NCBI RefSeq assembly: GCF_000264945.2
Contig: NZ_CP013070.1
Coordinates: 372,001-436,000 of the forward strand
Reading direction: 5' to 3'
Length of the DNA stretch: 64,000 nucleotides
From: Sphingobium indicum B90A
Lineage (GTDB): Bacteria > Pseudomonadota > Alphaproteobacteria > Sphingomonadales > Sphingomonadaceae
The notes under the pieces are model-generated. The model was not told where the DNA came from, made no database searches, and worked only from the letters and a program-made list of their open reading frames with translations. Numbering within the stretch: position 1 is the first letter of the stretch; every line of letters begins with the position of its first letter. Below are positions 47,749 through 56,666 of the stretch, piece after piece. Both the position numbers and the translations under genes were made by a program.

Positions 47749-48645
47749 ATGACAATCTTCTCAGGCCTGTCCGCATTTCCGCCTACACCGGCGGACGAAG
47801 ATGGCATCGTCAATACGGATGCCCTCGCAGCCCTTGTCGATCGCCTCGTCACTTCGGGCGTGGACTCTATCAGCGTCCTCGGGAGCACCGGCACATACGC
47901 CTATCTGGACCGGGGCCAACGGAACCGAGCCGTCGCCGCGGCCATTGAGGCTGTTGGAGGACGCGTGCCAGTTGTCGTCGGTGTCGGCGCCCTACGCACC
48001 AGCTGGGCGCGGGAACTCGCGGCGGCGGCGGAGCGCGCCGGAGCCAATGGTCTTCTGCTCGCGCCGATGTCCTACGCGAAGCTATCGGATCGAGAGGTGA
48101 GCGATCACTTCAAAGCGGTTGCCGGATCGACCGGGCTGCCTCTCTGTATCTACAACAATCCGGGCACGACGAATTTCGAATTCTCCCATGATCTGATTGT
48201 TGAGCTTTCCCATGTTGCGGGGATCGCGGCTGTGAAGATGCCGCCGCTGGACAATGAAGGGTATGCAACGGAGATCGACCAGCTTCGGGAACGCGCACCT
48301 GATAACTTCAGGATCGGCTACAGTGGCGACTGGTGCGCAGCGCCGGCGTTTCTGGCGGGCGCTGATGCCTGGCACAGTGTCGTGGCCGGCGTACTGCCGA
48401 AGCCGGCAGTTCACCTGACGCGGGCGGCCATGGCTGGTGATGTTGAGGAGACGTCCAGATTGCAAGCAATGTGCGCGCCGATGTGGAAGTTGTTCGAGAC
48501 GTATGGGAGCCTGCGCACCATCTATGGGATCGCGGAACTTATCGGCCTTGACGTTGGGATCGCACCACTGCCTGTTCAGGGTTTTACTGGAAGTGACCAG
48601 CTTCCTGGCCTGTCAGAAGCCTTGGAACGAATGGTGGCTGACTGA
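47749..48645 (+). CDS. dihydrodipicolinate synthase/N-acetylneuraminate lyase family aldolase
   Basis: 298-residue TIM-barrel aldolase. VDSISVLGSTGTYAYLDRGQ corresponds to the GTTGE loop, LCIYNNPGTTNFEFS contains the active-site tyrosine, and IAAVKMPPLDNEGYA carries the Schiff-base lysine. The loop change (GSTGTYAYL in place of GTTGES) argues against a housekeeping DapA; related enzymes act on hydroxyproline or sugar-acid products. Being last in an operon with amino-acid exporters suggests amino-acid or amine metabolism. Confidence 0.88.
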   Translation: MTIFSGLSAFPPTPADEDGIVNTDALAALVDRLVTSGVDSISVLGSTGTYAYLDRGQRNRAVAAAIEAVGGRVPVVVGVGALRTSWARELAAAAERAGANGLLLAPMSYAKLSDREVSDHFKAVAGSTGLPLCIYNNPGTTNFEFSHDLIVELSHVAGIAAVKMPPLDNEGYATEIDQLRERAPDNFRIGYSGDWCAAPAFLAGADAWHSVVAGVLPKPAVHLTRAAMAGDVEETSRLQAMCAPMWKLFETYGSLRTIYGIAELIGLDVGIAPLPVQGFTGSDQLPGLSEALERMVAD

Positions 48646-49037
48646 CTGCAGTTCGAACTGCGTGACGATTTTTTCCGCCAATGGCGGGTTTTGGCGAAAG
48701 TGGGCGTTCACCGCCAGTTTGCGGAATGACGTGAGTTGGTCGGATGCCGCCGGAAGGTCCTGGCGGGACCTGCCATCTAGGCTTGCCAGGTGAACGCCAA
48801 TTTTGGTCATTGACGATCGGCCCCAGCACTGGATCTTTGTCGGACCCGTTAATAAAGGTCCCGACGAGGCGCGCGATATCGTCTTCCTTGATTCCGGTCG
48901 TCATGACGCTGCCGTTCGGCTTTGTAGAATTGGGTTCAGGGATAGCATGAGTTCGTCTTCCAGCAGCGGCGTTTTAATGAGAATGGCGTTCAAGTCCGCG
49001 GCCGAAACCCGAAGCGTGCGGTTGGGTCCATGAAAAC
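48646..49037. other. intergenic region with globin remnant
   Basis: About 390 bases between the aldolase gene and the convergent response-regulator gene. Besides the globin start at 48815-48904 it shows repeated GGCGG-type words around 48670-48780 (GCCAATGGCGG, CACCGCCAGTTTGCGG). A minus frame just upstream of the globin start (ending LSLNPILQSRTAAS at 48902) is open but has no start codon of note. Confidence 0.4.
48815..48904 (-). pseudogene. N-terminal remnant of a truncated haemoglobin
   Basis: Thirty codons read MTTGIKEDDIARLVGTFING then SDKDPVLGPI, the conserved start of group III truncated haemoglobins (normally EDDIA.LV..FY....DPVLGPIF). After VND the similarity ends and haem-pocket residues are missing, so only the start of the gene remains. 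The sequence between this point and the aldolase gene is unrelated and repetitive-looking. Confidence 0.55.
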
Positions 49038-49625
49038 TCAGTCCAGCGATGCGAGGGCGATCAGTTGGGCCAACCCGTTGGCGCCCGTCTTGGACATGAT
49101 CGACGCCCGGTGATCCTCAACCGTTTTAGGGCTGAGCTCCAGCATGGCAGCGATGACCTTGTTGCTATGACCCTGCACGAGCAGGTCGAACACTTCTCTT
49201 TCGCGCGGAGACAATGTGGCGGTGCGGGCGAGCTGCTGTCTTTTCCGGACCGACCAATCCACACCTTCACTGACCGCGGCAAGCAGCCGCGCTTCATCAA
49301 GCGGCTTCTCAAGGTAATCAATCCCTCCATGGCGACGCACCGAATCGACGGCATTTGCGGTCGTCGGCCATGCCGTCATGAAAATGATCGCGACTGCCGG
49401 ATCTATGACTCGGACCCGGTCGGCAAAGCCGAAGCCGTCGAGATCATCCATCATCACGTCGGTGACGATGCAGGCTGCAGGCGCCGGTGCATAAATATCG
49501 AGAAGCCGGACCGGGTCCAGGAAAGACTGCGCGCTAAAGCCATGCCGACAGAGCAACCGCGCCACGGTGGCGCCCAGATCGGCGTCATCATCCACCACGT
49601 AGACCTTGGGATCGTCTGCGTTCAT
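49038..49625 (-). CDS. FixJ/NarL-type response regulator
   Basis: 195 residues: a receiver domain (VYVVDDDADLGATVARLL, phosphoacceptor Asp56 in CIVTDVMMDDLDG, Thr in FMTAW, Lys in YLEKPLDE) and a LuxR-type helix-turn-helix (LSPREREVFDLLVQGHSNKV then IAAMLELSPKTVEDHRASIM). This is the FixJ/TodT layout. It is translationally coupled (ATGA) behind the histidine kinase gene and is its cognate regulator. Its targets are unknown. Confidence 0.95.
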   Translation of the reverse strand: MNADDPKVYVVDDDADLGATVARLLCRHGFSAQSFLDPVRLLDIYAPAPAACIVTDVMMDDLDGFGFADRVRVIDPAVAIIFMTAWPTTANAVDSVRRHGGIDYLEKPLDEARLLAAVSEGVDWSVRKRQQLARTATLSPREREVFDLLVQGHSNKVIAAMLELSPKTVEDHRASIMSKTGANGLAQLIALASLD

Positions 49626-51238
49626 GCATCGTCTCCGGCAAGCGGCAGGATGATTGAAGCGTGGGCCACGCCGTCATGAACCTTCGCCTTTTCCAAATGC
49701 CCGCCATGCGCTTCCACTATGGCCTGCGCAACCAGAGCGCCGACCCCCATGCCTGCCTTGGCGCGATGGCTGGTTCCAACGCGGTTCGTGACCATGATCC
49801 GCACATTTTTTCCTTCCTTCTCGCCGGTCAGTTCGACCTGTCCGTCATTCGCCGCGTGGATGGCATTGCGCAGGAGGTTCATCAGCGCCTGGCTCAGTTC
49901 CACCTCCTGCGCAAACACGACAAGATCGGGATTGATCGGGCCGATCTTGAGCAACGCACCCTGATCTCTGGCTTCCGGAGTTGCAATTGCGGCCACGCTT
50001 TCGATCAGCGCCGAAACCGGCAGCGCGCTCGGCTCGTCCACCGCCGCCCCGCCGAACCGTCGCAGGCGGCGCACAAGGTTGGATAATGTCGCGGCCTTGC
50101 GATCCACCAGTGCAGCGCTCCGCATGATTTCGTCATCGGCCCCGTCCGTGATTTCGTGAAGATGTTTCGCCTCGATCGCCAAGGTCGATAGCGGCTGGCT
50201 GATCTCATGGATAACTGCCACCGACATCGCACGCAGGGTCTTCAGTCGCTCGGCCTGGAAGAGCAGCCGGTCGCGCCGCTCGATGTCCGTGCGTGCCTGC
50301 TTCTGTGCATCGCAGTAGCTGCCGGCAAGGTAGCCGACCACCACGACGGTGGCGAGGTCAAGGTGTAGGTTCAGCCGATCAGTCGTGCTGAACGCGCCTG
50401 CTGTCTCTGGCAGAATAAGGATGCTGACGATTGTCAATGCGATCCAGACAGGGAATCGACCAAAACGCAAGCCTATCCACGCCACCGCCAGGATGAGAGG
50501 CATTGGCTGGGACCCCAGTCCAATTCGGTTGAGCAGCCAGGTCGTGGCTATCCCGCCTGCCAGGAGGAGCGCAACCTCCAGCGTTGAGCTCGCGCGAATT
50601 ACGCATTCGCGGAGAGCCGCAAACATGCCCTTTGGCCGACGGTTGATCGTCTCTGCCACCCAGAGGAGCGGCGGCGCGATGATCAGCACGCCCAGCAGAT
50701 CGCCGACAGCAAAAGCCGTGAGCGAGATCATGACATCCTGAATACTTTCAACGGCCGTCCTGTCAGGCCGCAAGAGCGCTTCAGGCAAGGCGCTGAACGC
50801 TGCGATCCCAGGTGCCGCAACGGCAGCAAGACTGAAGGGCATCGGAGGGGCCATCACGCCCGCTCTTCTGCCGCTGGAAAGCCAGCGAATGAGGGCTACC
50901 ACGCCGCCATAGGCTAGGACCGGCCGCAATATGCCCCATAGCGTCATCGCCAAGTCGGGGGAGGTAATGGAGAACCGGTCCATTGCCAAATTGACCAGTA
51001 TTTCCACGGCCACGATGGCTGGCGTAAGCCTTGGCCCGGCATGCCACAGCAAGGCTAGACGGAGGCCCGCGGCGGGGAACCAGACTGAGTAAAAGCCCTT
51101 TCCACCCCAGTACGCCGCCAACCCCAGCGTAAACCAGAAGCCGAAGCCATAAGCCAGCAATAGCAAAAGGTCGGCCGGCTTTCGTGCCATTGGCACCCGC
51201 CCGCCCATATATTGTGTCTGGCCTAATGGCATCATCAT
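49622..51238 (-). CDS. MASE1-type sensor histidine kinase
   Basis: 538 residues. About residues 20-310 hold eight or so membrane helices of MASE1 type (GFWFTLGLAAYWGGKGFYSV then WFPAAGLRLALLW). The kinase core follows: SVAVIHEISQPLSTLAIEAK with phosphoacceptor His344, ELSQALMNLLRNAIHAA (N box) and GMGVGALVAQAIVEAHGG (G box). The H box VIHEISQPL resembles FixL/TodS-type kinases that pair with FixJ-like regulators, as here. The signal is unknown. The divergent neighbour is the four-gene envelope operon, a possible target. Confidence 0.93.
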   Translation of the reverse strand: MMMPLGQTQYMGGRVPMARKPADLLLLLAYGFGFWFTLGLAAYWGGKGFYSVWFPAAGLRLALLWHAGPRLTPAIVAVEILVNLAMDRFSITSPDLAMTLWGILRPVLAYGGVVALIRWLSSGRRAGVMAPPMPFSLAAVAAPGIAAFSALPEALLRPDRTAVESIQDVMISLTAFAVGDLLGVLIIAPPLLWVAETINRRPKGMFAALRECVIRASSTLEVALLLAGGIATTWLLNRIGLGSQPMPLILAVAWIGLRFGRFPVWIALTIVSILILPETAGAFSTTDRLNLHLDLATVVVVGYLAGSYCDAQKQARTDIERRDRLLFQAERLKTLRAMSVAVIHEISQPLSTLAIEAKHLHEITDGADDEIMRSAALVDRKAATLSNLVRRLRRFGGAAVDEPSALPVSALIESVAAIATPEARDQGALLKIGPINPDLVVFAQEVELSQALMNLLRNAIHAANDGQVELTGEKEGKNVRIMVTNRVGTSHRAKAGMGVGALVAQAIVEAHGGHLEKAKVHDGVAHASIILPLAGDDA

Positions 51239-51249
51239 GCGGTTGCCTT

Positions 51250-51286
51250 GCCGAGTTCGTTGAAATTCGTGAAGCAGGGAAATTCC
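51250..51286 (+). repeat. intergenic repeat X, copy 1
   Basis: GCCGAGTTC, eight or nine variable bases, CGTGAAGCAGGGAAATTCC. The same arrangement occurs at 57672-57707. Both copies lie in intergenic DNA and are followed 130 to 165 bases later by a GGGAAAAAxCCGGATAG word. It could be a protein-binding site, a repeat family or the relic of a small gene. Confidence 0.5.
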
Positions 51287-51413
51287 CCGAGTGTAAGGGC
51301 GGCGTAGTTAGTCGGTCTGACTAGGAGCTGCGGGACTTGACCTTGTTCTTCAAGCGATGAGGATCATTCCATTAATGTAACATTTACTTCGTGGTCCCAC
51401 ATACGCCTAAATT

Positions 51414-51478
51414 ATCAGGGAAAAATCCGGATAGCACATCGAGGATGATGAGGGCTTAAGGCTAGCTGACCGTCAGGG
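51414..51478 (+). ncRNA. folded intergenic element before the envelope operon
   Basis: Contains TCAGGGAAAAATCCGGATAG (51414-51433), similar to elements at 56363 and 57799, then a hairpin GACCGTC-AGGG-GGACGGTC near 51468-51486. It lies about 30 to 90 bases before the first gene of the operon starting at 51507 and may be its leader. No known family was recognised. Confidence 0.4.
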
Positions 51479-51506
51479 GGACGGTCATACAGGGGGTGAA
51501 CCGTAG

Positions 51507-52028
51507 ATGCTGTTTAACAAGACGGCGGCGCTGTGTCTGGGCGCCGTGATGATGCTGGGCGGTTGTAGCGAAAACGCCAAAGTTGATGACAATGCCGCGA
51601 CCCAAGCTGACGCAGCCGCTGATCCGAAATCGGCAATCCGTTCGGCTATCGTAGCCCGAAATTTTGGCGATGCCGCTCGCCGGGCAAAGGAATTAACGGA
51701 AACCTCGCCTGGCGATGCGGAGGCATGGCTGTTGCTGGCGCGAGCCGAAGCGCTTTCCGACAATGAAGGCGCTGCGCTTGATGCGCTAAACCGCGCAGTA
51801 AGCGCGGGGCTTGCTGAACCCAACCGGGTACTGGCCGACCCAGCATTCGACGCCATCCGCGATGACGACCGTTTTGCCGCTATCGAAGAGCGCGCCAATC
51901 CTTCGACGCTTACCACCCGGGCCCGTCCAGTGGCTTCACCCGTTGTGAAGAAGCGTGAACAGCCCGAGGTCGAGATTTCCGACGACTACATCCGCGCTGG
52001 AGACGTGGTCATCAAAGGCGACCTCTGA
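51507..52028 (+). CDS. TPR-like lipoprotein
   Basis: 173 residues. A lipoprotein signal (LCLGAVMMLGGCSENAK, lipidated Cys20) is followed by helical repeats (AIRSAIVARNFGDAARRAKE then AWLLLARAEALSDNEGAALD and ALNRAVSAGL) with TPR spacing, and a Pro/Lys-rich C-terminus ending VVIKGDL. It is probably anchored to the periplasmic face of a membrane as an assembly factor. It is the first gene of a four-gene run (gaps of 45, overlap and 1). Confidence 0.8.
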   Translation: MLFNKTAALCLGAVMMLGGCSENAKVDDNAATQADAAADPKSAIRSAIVARNFGDAARRAKELTETSPGDAEAWLLLARAEALSDNEGAALDALNRAVSAGLAEPNRVLADPAFDAIRDDDRFAAIEERANPSTLTTRARPVASPVVKKREQPEVEISDDYIRAGDVVIKGDL

Positions 52029-52073
52029 CAATTCCCTCCTGACACCATAGCTCGTTCTCGAAAGGATTATTCC

Positions 52074-53609
52074 ATGCGCGACATCTCGCGTTTGCTGCTC
52101 GGCGCGTGCGCCGGGTTGGCCTTCTTCACGCCTGCCGCACTTGCGGAGATTGCCAGCGGCGAAGGCCGCGCGCCGATCGGCAAGGACATCGAATCGGTGC
52201 GCACGGTGGCGGAAAGCGAAGCGCGTCGCGCGATTGTCACGGAGATGTTGCTACGAACGATCGGTAGAGAGCGCATTGCAGAAGTGGACCAGGAGCAGAT
52301 TGCTTCTATCGGTGGCCAGATTGGCAGCGAAATGATCGTGACGCGGGAGCCGCGACGCGAAGGCAATATTTTCATCATGAAATTGACCGCCGACATTGAC
52401 GGCGCGTGGTTTGCAAAGCGGCTGGCCGATCAGGGCATCCATAGCAACTCGCGCCGCGCGTCTGGAAATCAGCAGCGGATCATGGTGATGATTGATCCGA
52501 AGACCGGGCCAGGCCGGGATTTTAGTAAGCCCGCAGAGGTGACTGTCGAATATGATCGGCAGACCGGTGGCTCCTTCAGCGACAAATCCATTGTTGCCGC
52601 TTCTGAAAAAGATCGCTCAGCGTCAACTGATCGCAGTGCCGGAGCCTATCGCGGGTCCGCAGCGAGCGCGATTGGAGTGAGCAACGGCTATGGCTCGGCG
52701 GCTGGTCGCGCGCGTAGCAATGTCGCCAGCGGCTATTCCAACAGCAGCGCGTCCGCGAGCAGTCATTCGGCCGCCTTTATCGACAAGACGAACGTGCAAG
52801 CCGAAGTGCATGACAATGAGCGGTTTCGTTCGCATGTTGTCTATCAGCGGCCGGCCCAAACCAGCGGCTCGCGCGCGGCGCTAACCGACTTTACCAGCCA
52901 TCTAACAAATTATGGCGTGGCGGTTGCAAGCGCCGATATCGCGCTCACCCGCTTTTATGGGGGCGCTATTCCATCCTTTGAATCGCTGCGCCAGCGCCCA
53001 GATTATGAGCAGTTTTTGCAATCAATCAGCCGGGATAAAGCGCCCTTCTTCATGGGGGGCACCATCACCGTCAACCAATTGGGCGCGGCCCCAAGCGGGG
53101 GAGTCAAGTGTAGCGGTGAGCTAGAAGCCAGCGCCTACTCGACGGCTGACAGTCAGATAATTGGTTCTGGAAAAGCATCTGGCACTGCAATCGGGGATGG
53201 CTTCGACCACTGCGAGTCCAAGCTGAGCGAGACGCTGGTTCGCAAAGTCGCCGACACAGTCGGTCCCCAGGTGCAAAGTTATTGGCGTGACAAGGCGGAG
53301 ACGTCGGCAGCAGCAGGGATCGATAGCCGCCAGAGCATGGACTACGCGCTGGTGCTGCGGGCGAGTCGCCTCGACATGGCAATGCAGGCCGACATCCTGG
53401 ACGCACTGCAGGCGACCAACGGCGTGGAAGCACAGAATTTCGTTTCCCAACAGGGCAATGAGATGCGCTTCACGGTCCGCTATGCCGGTTCCACACCGCT
53501 CCAGCTGGCACTGTTTCAGAAGCTGCGCTTCAACCCTGCCTTTGCAGGCATGCAGTCGACCGTGAATGGACGATCCGTCCTGCTGTGCTTGTCGGGATGC
53601 GGCCAGTGA
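52074..53609 (+). CDS. exported protein with FlgT/LPP20-like N-terminal domain, unknown role
   Basis: 511 residues with a signal peptide (RLLLGACAGLAFFTPAALA). The next part, SGEGRAPIGKDIESVRTVAE then SEARRAIVTEMLLRTIGRE, has the 'GxG.A..........A...A...A' pattern of FlgT-N/LPP20-type domains. A Ser/Ala-rich flexible stretch (residues about 180-245) leads to a second domain with three cysteines and a final LLCLSGCGQ. Curli-secretion CsgG-like modules are another possibility. Its stop overlaps the next start (GTGA). Confidence 0.75.
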   Translation: MRDISRLLLGACAGLAFFTPAALAEIASGEGRAPIGKDIESVRTVAESEARRAIVTEMLLRTIGRERIAEVDQEQIASIGGQIGSEMIVTREPRREGNIFIMKLTADIDGAWFAKRLADQGIHSNSRRASGNQQRIMVMIDPKTGPGRDFSKPAEVTVEYDRQTGGSFSDKSIVAASEKDRSASTDRSAGAYRGSAASAIGVSNGYGSAAGRARSNVASGYSNSSASASSHSAAFIDKTNVQAEVHDNERFRSHVVYQRPAQTSGSRAALTDFTSHLTNYGVAVASADIALTRFYGGAIPSFESLRQRPDYEQFLQSISRDKAPFFMGGTITVNQLGAAPSGGVKCSGELEASAYSTADSQIIGSGKASGTAIGDGFDHCESKLSETLVRKVADTVGPQVQSYWRDKAETSAAAGIDSRQSMDYALVLRASRLDMAMQADILDALQATNGVEAQNFVSQQGNEMRFTVRYAGSTPLQLALFQKLRFNPAFAGMQSTVNGRSVLLCLSGCGQ

Positions 53610-55678
53610 GCCAGAAGCGTTCGACGCGCGCACGGGGCTGGTCTGGTTGCGCACTTCTTCTGGCTCCGGCGGCTGCGGGATTGTCGCCGGCCGCTGCCCA
53701 GTCGCCATCACTCCATCTCTGGGCTTCTCCGGCGCTTTACGGGCTGGAGGGATCCGCATGCGGACGGGTAGGGGACCGGACGGCGGAGAGCGATACGGCC
53801 ATGATCGCGCCGGCCCTGTGTGAAACTATCAAGAGAAACCAGGCTGCCATTGCGGAGCGCTTCACGCAACTCATCGCTTTGCGGATGCCGACGGTCGAGG
53901 ATCGCTTTGGTGCCCATCTTCCGGCAGACGCCACGGCACGGGCGCGGCTTGCCGGGACGGCAGTAGCATCGCTCCGGCTCAGCCGTGCGACGATCTGGCG
54001 CGTGCCTAAGGGTGGAACGGTCGAAACACACATGCCGATCACCCTGACGCTTGACATCAGCAACATAGCGACGGGCGAAGTGCTGGCGACGCAAAGCATC
54101 TCAGACGATGCGGTGGCCACCTATGCTGATGCGGAGGTCGATGCGCAGGCGGCGGCAAACTTGCCCAGCCATATCGACGCCGTGCTCGTCAGGCTGGTTG
54201 AACAGGCCGCAGCTGCTTGGAAGCCTTATCCCATCAGCGCGACCGTGCTGGCGGCGGCTGATGATCAATGGATCATCGACAAAGGGCGGGCTGCTGGTCT
54301 GCGCACTGGCGATGTTATCGGAGAGGATGGAAAAGTCCTCTACGCTGGACCTGATTATGCGGTGGTCAAGCCGGTCCTCGCACAATACCGGACCGGGCAG
54401 CAACTGACACGCACCGCTACGCAACCGGTCGATATGCTGGCGCGGCCGAGCCTGCTCTCGGTAGTGGCAACGATCCCGCCGGGTTACCCACGCATTTATC
54501 TAACCCAAGTTTTTGAAGACGCCTTGGGGAAAGCGGGGCGATTTGCGCCAGTCCCGGTAAATCCCTCGATGATGGACCTTCGCACTCGTGCAATGGGCGA
54601 TGCGGGGGCCACTTCGGAAGAAAGCCGCAGCCTGCCAGATTATATCACGCGGATCAGCGTTGAGGCGCTCGCGCCTTCTTCCATCCCCAGCAATGTTCCT
54701 GGCGTGATGATCGAGCAGCATGAGGCGCATGCCTTTGTGGAGCTCGTCGATCCGTCGGGCCGCGTTCTCAAAAGCTTCCATGCGGCCGACCAAATTGTCG
54801 ATCAGGTTGCGCGCGGGATCCGCTTCTCTGCCGATCAGCGGCGCGACACCGTGGTCCGCAATGCACTCATCAAGGCGGCCCAGGCCGTGTCCGCCTGGCG
54901 CCCATTACCCGCAATGCTGCCGGTCAATCACAACAGCGAGGGCTTTGGCATCACCGATCCGGGCGGTGCGCTCAGCCTTGGCCAGCAGGTTGTCGTGCTC
55001 CGTCGCCTTGGGCGGATTGGCCCTGCTGCGGATGTGCGGATACCCGTCGGGCAACTGCGCGTCGATCGGGTGATGGCGGGCCAGGTGCTTGCTGCCAGCG
55101 ACATCGGCCTCGAGCCACTTCGCTTCAAGACAGGCGACATGGTTATGGCCGATACGGCGGGACAGGTTCTCGGCACGCGCCGCGCTGTGGAGCAGTGCCG
55201 TGGTCCCGGAGGGGCTTTGAGCATCGACTGGCGCGGCGATGCTCGCCCCTCATTGTGGCGGATCGGTGCGGGGCCGCTTTTTACCGGCACCTTCGCTGCC
55301 CCGACCTTTGTCGCCGATCTGCCGATGGAACTGGCACCCTTCTCCCCTTCCTTCAAGGGATGGGAGAAGCTGGCAGCAGCCCAGCCGCACAAGAACGACT
55401 ACTGTTTCACGCCGGTTCTGTCGCTGAGCGCGACGGCCGTGGGTCAGCGTCCCCTGGTGGTCGGCTACACGCTGCACAGTGGTGCAACGAAGGTCGGCAG
55501 CGGCGGGATGCAGGTGCAGATGACGCCGACTGCAATGGCTCCCGACAGCCCGGCGGAGATGCCGTCTGCCCGTCTAGATCAGGATTTCGCCGCCGTGGCC
55601 CTGCCGCTGGCCGTCAAGGCGGCGGCGGCACTCATGCCGCCGGCTGAAGATCAATTCATCACGAATGAGGAGAAATGA
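53606..55678 (+). CDS. large exported protein of the envelope operon, unknown role
   Basis: 690 residues from the GTG at 53606. A hydrophobic export segment (GCALLLAPAAAGLSPAAAQ) is followed by domains with repeated 'V....G...G..V' turns (ISATVLAADDQWIIDKG-like, GRAAGLRTGDVIGEDGKVLY), reminiscent of FlgT C-terminal and CsgG-type modules, for example YPRIYLTQVFEDALGKAGRF and AHAFVELVDPSGRVLKSFHA. A beta-rich C-terminus ends in acidic EDQFITNEEK. No family was recognised with certainty. Probably periplasmic or outer-membrane-bound. Confidence 0.75.
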   Translation: MSQKRSTRARGWSGCALLLAPAAAGLSPAAAQSPSLHLWASPALYGLEGSACGRVGDRTAESDTAMIAPALCETIKRNQAAIAERFTQLIALRMPTVEDRFGAHLPADATARARLAGTAVASLRLSRATIWRVPKGGTVETHMPITLTLDISNIATGEVLATQSISDDAVATYADAEVDAQAAANLPSHIDAVLVRLVEQAAAAWKPYPISATVLAAADDQWIIDKGRAAGLRTGDVIGEDGKVLYAGPDYAVVKPVLAQYRTGQQLTRTATQPVDMLARPSLLSVVATIPPGYPRIYLTQVFEDALGKAGRFAPVPVNPSMMDLRTRAMGDAGATSEESRSLPDYITRISVEALAPSSIPSNVPGVMIEQHEAHAFVELVDPSGRVLKSFHAADQIVDQVARGIRFSADQRRDTVVRNALIKAAQAVSAWRPLPAMLPVNHNSEGFGITDPGGALSLGQQVVVLRRLGRIGPAADVRIPVGQLRVDRVMAGQVLAASDIGLEPLRFKTGDMVMADTAGQVLGTRRAVEQCRGPGGALSIDWRGDARPSLWRIGAGPLFTGTFAAPTFVADLPMELAPFSPSFKGWEKLAAAQPHKNDYCFTPVLSLSATAVGQRPLVVGYTLHSGATKVGSGGMQVQMTPTAMAPDSPAEMPSARLDQDFAAVALPLAVKAAAALMPPAEDQFITNEEK

Positions 55679-55679
55679 T

Positions 55680-56363
55680 ATGAACAAGATGAGCATGAAG
55701 CTAGCGGCTGCACTGCTGATATGCGCAATGCCAATTGCTGCACAGGCGCAGTTTGGCGGCCTTGGCAAGCTGAAGAGTGGCCTCGGCCTCGGCCTTGGCG
55801 GTGGCAGCAGCGGCGAGAGCATCGATACGGAAGCCTTCCTTGGTAACGCCGTTCGTTCAACCAAGAACGTCATGATTTCTGCTGTGGCTCTCAACTATGC
55901 GCTGGGCCTCAAGAAGGACAAGGCTGGTGCACAGGCCGAGATTGCCTCGATCACCGGCATGCAGGACATCAAGGAGATCGGCGCGACTAAAACGACTTTC
56001 GCCTCGAACCTGAGCGCCATTGCCGACAATGAGCATCTGGCCGATGAGGTCCGCGCCCGCTTCGAAAAAGGATCGGCCGAAGAGCGGAAGATGCTGACCC
56101 TAGCTGTGAGCAACCTCGCGATCGGTGTGGCACGTAACATCGTGCTGGCCAAGCAGGCGCCCGAAGCGGTGAAGAGCATCGGGAGCAATCCCCTTATGCT
56201 CAAGCGCGTCGGCCAACTGAAGCTTGCCGGTGAACTGGTCGGGCTGCAGGCGAAGGGGCTGAGCGGCATTGCCACGAAGTTGCCTGCGCTGCTCTCTGCC
56301 GTGAAGGTCAAGGCACCTGCTACGCCGGAGACTACTGAGCCACAGTCCATCAATATTTTGTAA
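55680..56363 (+). CDS. exported helical protein, last gene of the envelope operon
   Basis: 227 residues: a signal peptide (KLAAALLICAMPIAAQA), a glycine-rich stretch (QFGGLGKLKSGLGLGLGGGS), then a mostly helical body (FLGNAVRSTKNVMISAVALN, LAIGVARNIVLAKQAPEAVK). The rest is Ala/Lys/Leu-rich with no cysteine after the signal. GAGGAGAAATGAT precedes the ATG, one base after the upstream stop. The function is unknown; its conservation with the other three genes would be the first thing to test. Confidence 0.75.
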   Translation: MNKMSMKLAAALLICAMPIAAQAQFGGLGKLKSGLGLGLGGGSSGESIDTEAFLGNAVRSTKNVMISAVALNYALGLKKDKAGAQAEIASITGMQDIKEIGATKTTFASNLSAIADNEHLADEVRARFEKGSAEERKMLTLAVSNLAIGVARNIVLAKQAPEAVKSIGSNPLMLKRVGQLKLAGELVGLQAKGLSGIATKLPALLSAVKVKAPATPETTEPQSINIL

Positions 56364-56393
56364 GCAGCATCGGGAAATAGCGGGATAGGCAGA
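56363..56393 (+). ncRNA. intergenic folded element, copy at 56.4 kb
   Basis: AGCAGCATCGGGAAATAGCG then GGATAGGCA matches the copy at 57799-57829 at about 26 of 32 positions. It begins at the stop codon of the envelope operon and leads, 57 bases later, to a GACCCGGCC hairpin terminator that also resembles the one after the 57.8-kb copy. A GGAA/TTTCC stem precedes the terminator in both. Confidence 0.45.
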
Positions 56394-56449
56394 GAGGGAC
56401 GCAAGACACCCGAACCTCGACCCTAGGAAGCTGTCTGGTTTCCAGATCT

Positions 56450-56477
56450 GACCCGGCCACGCGGCCGGGTCATTATT
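56450..56477 (+). terminator. terminator of the envelope operon
   Basis: GACCCGGCC-ACGC-GGCCGGGTC stem followed by ATTATT. It is nearly identical to the hairpin at 57893-57920. Confidence 0.85.
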
Positions 56478-56666
56478 CGGCTGGTCTTTCAGGCGACGAG
56501 CTGCCCGCAGCCTCCGATTACTGGCGGGTCATACTGCCAAGCCGTCCTGTTACGAATAAAACGGCCTAAGAATACCGATGTAGTCGTAGAGCCAAGCAGG
56601 AGAATGCAGCTTACTTCCCTCCGCCATCCTCGTTGATGTTAATTTCAAACTCTCGGGAGAACAGTT

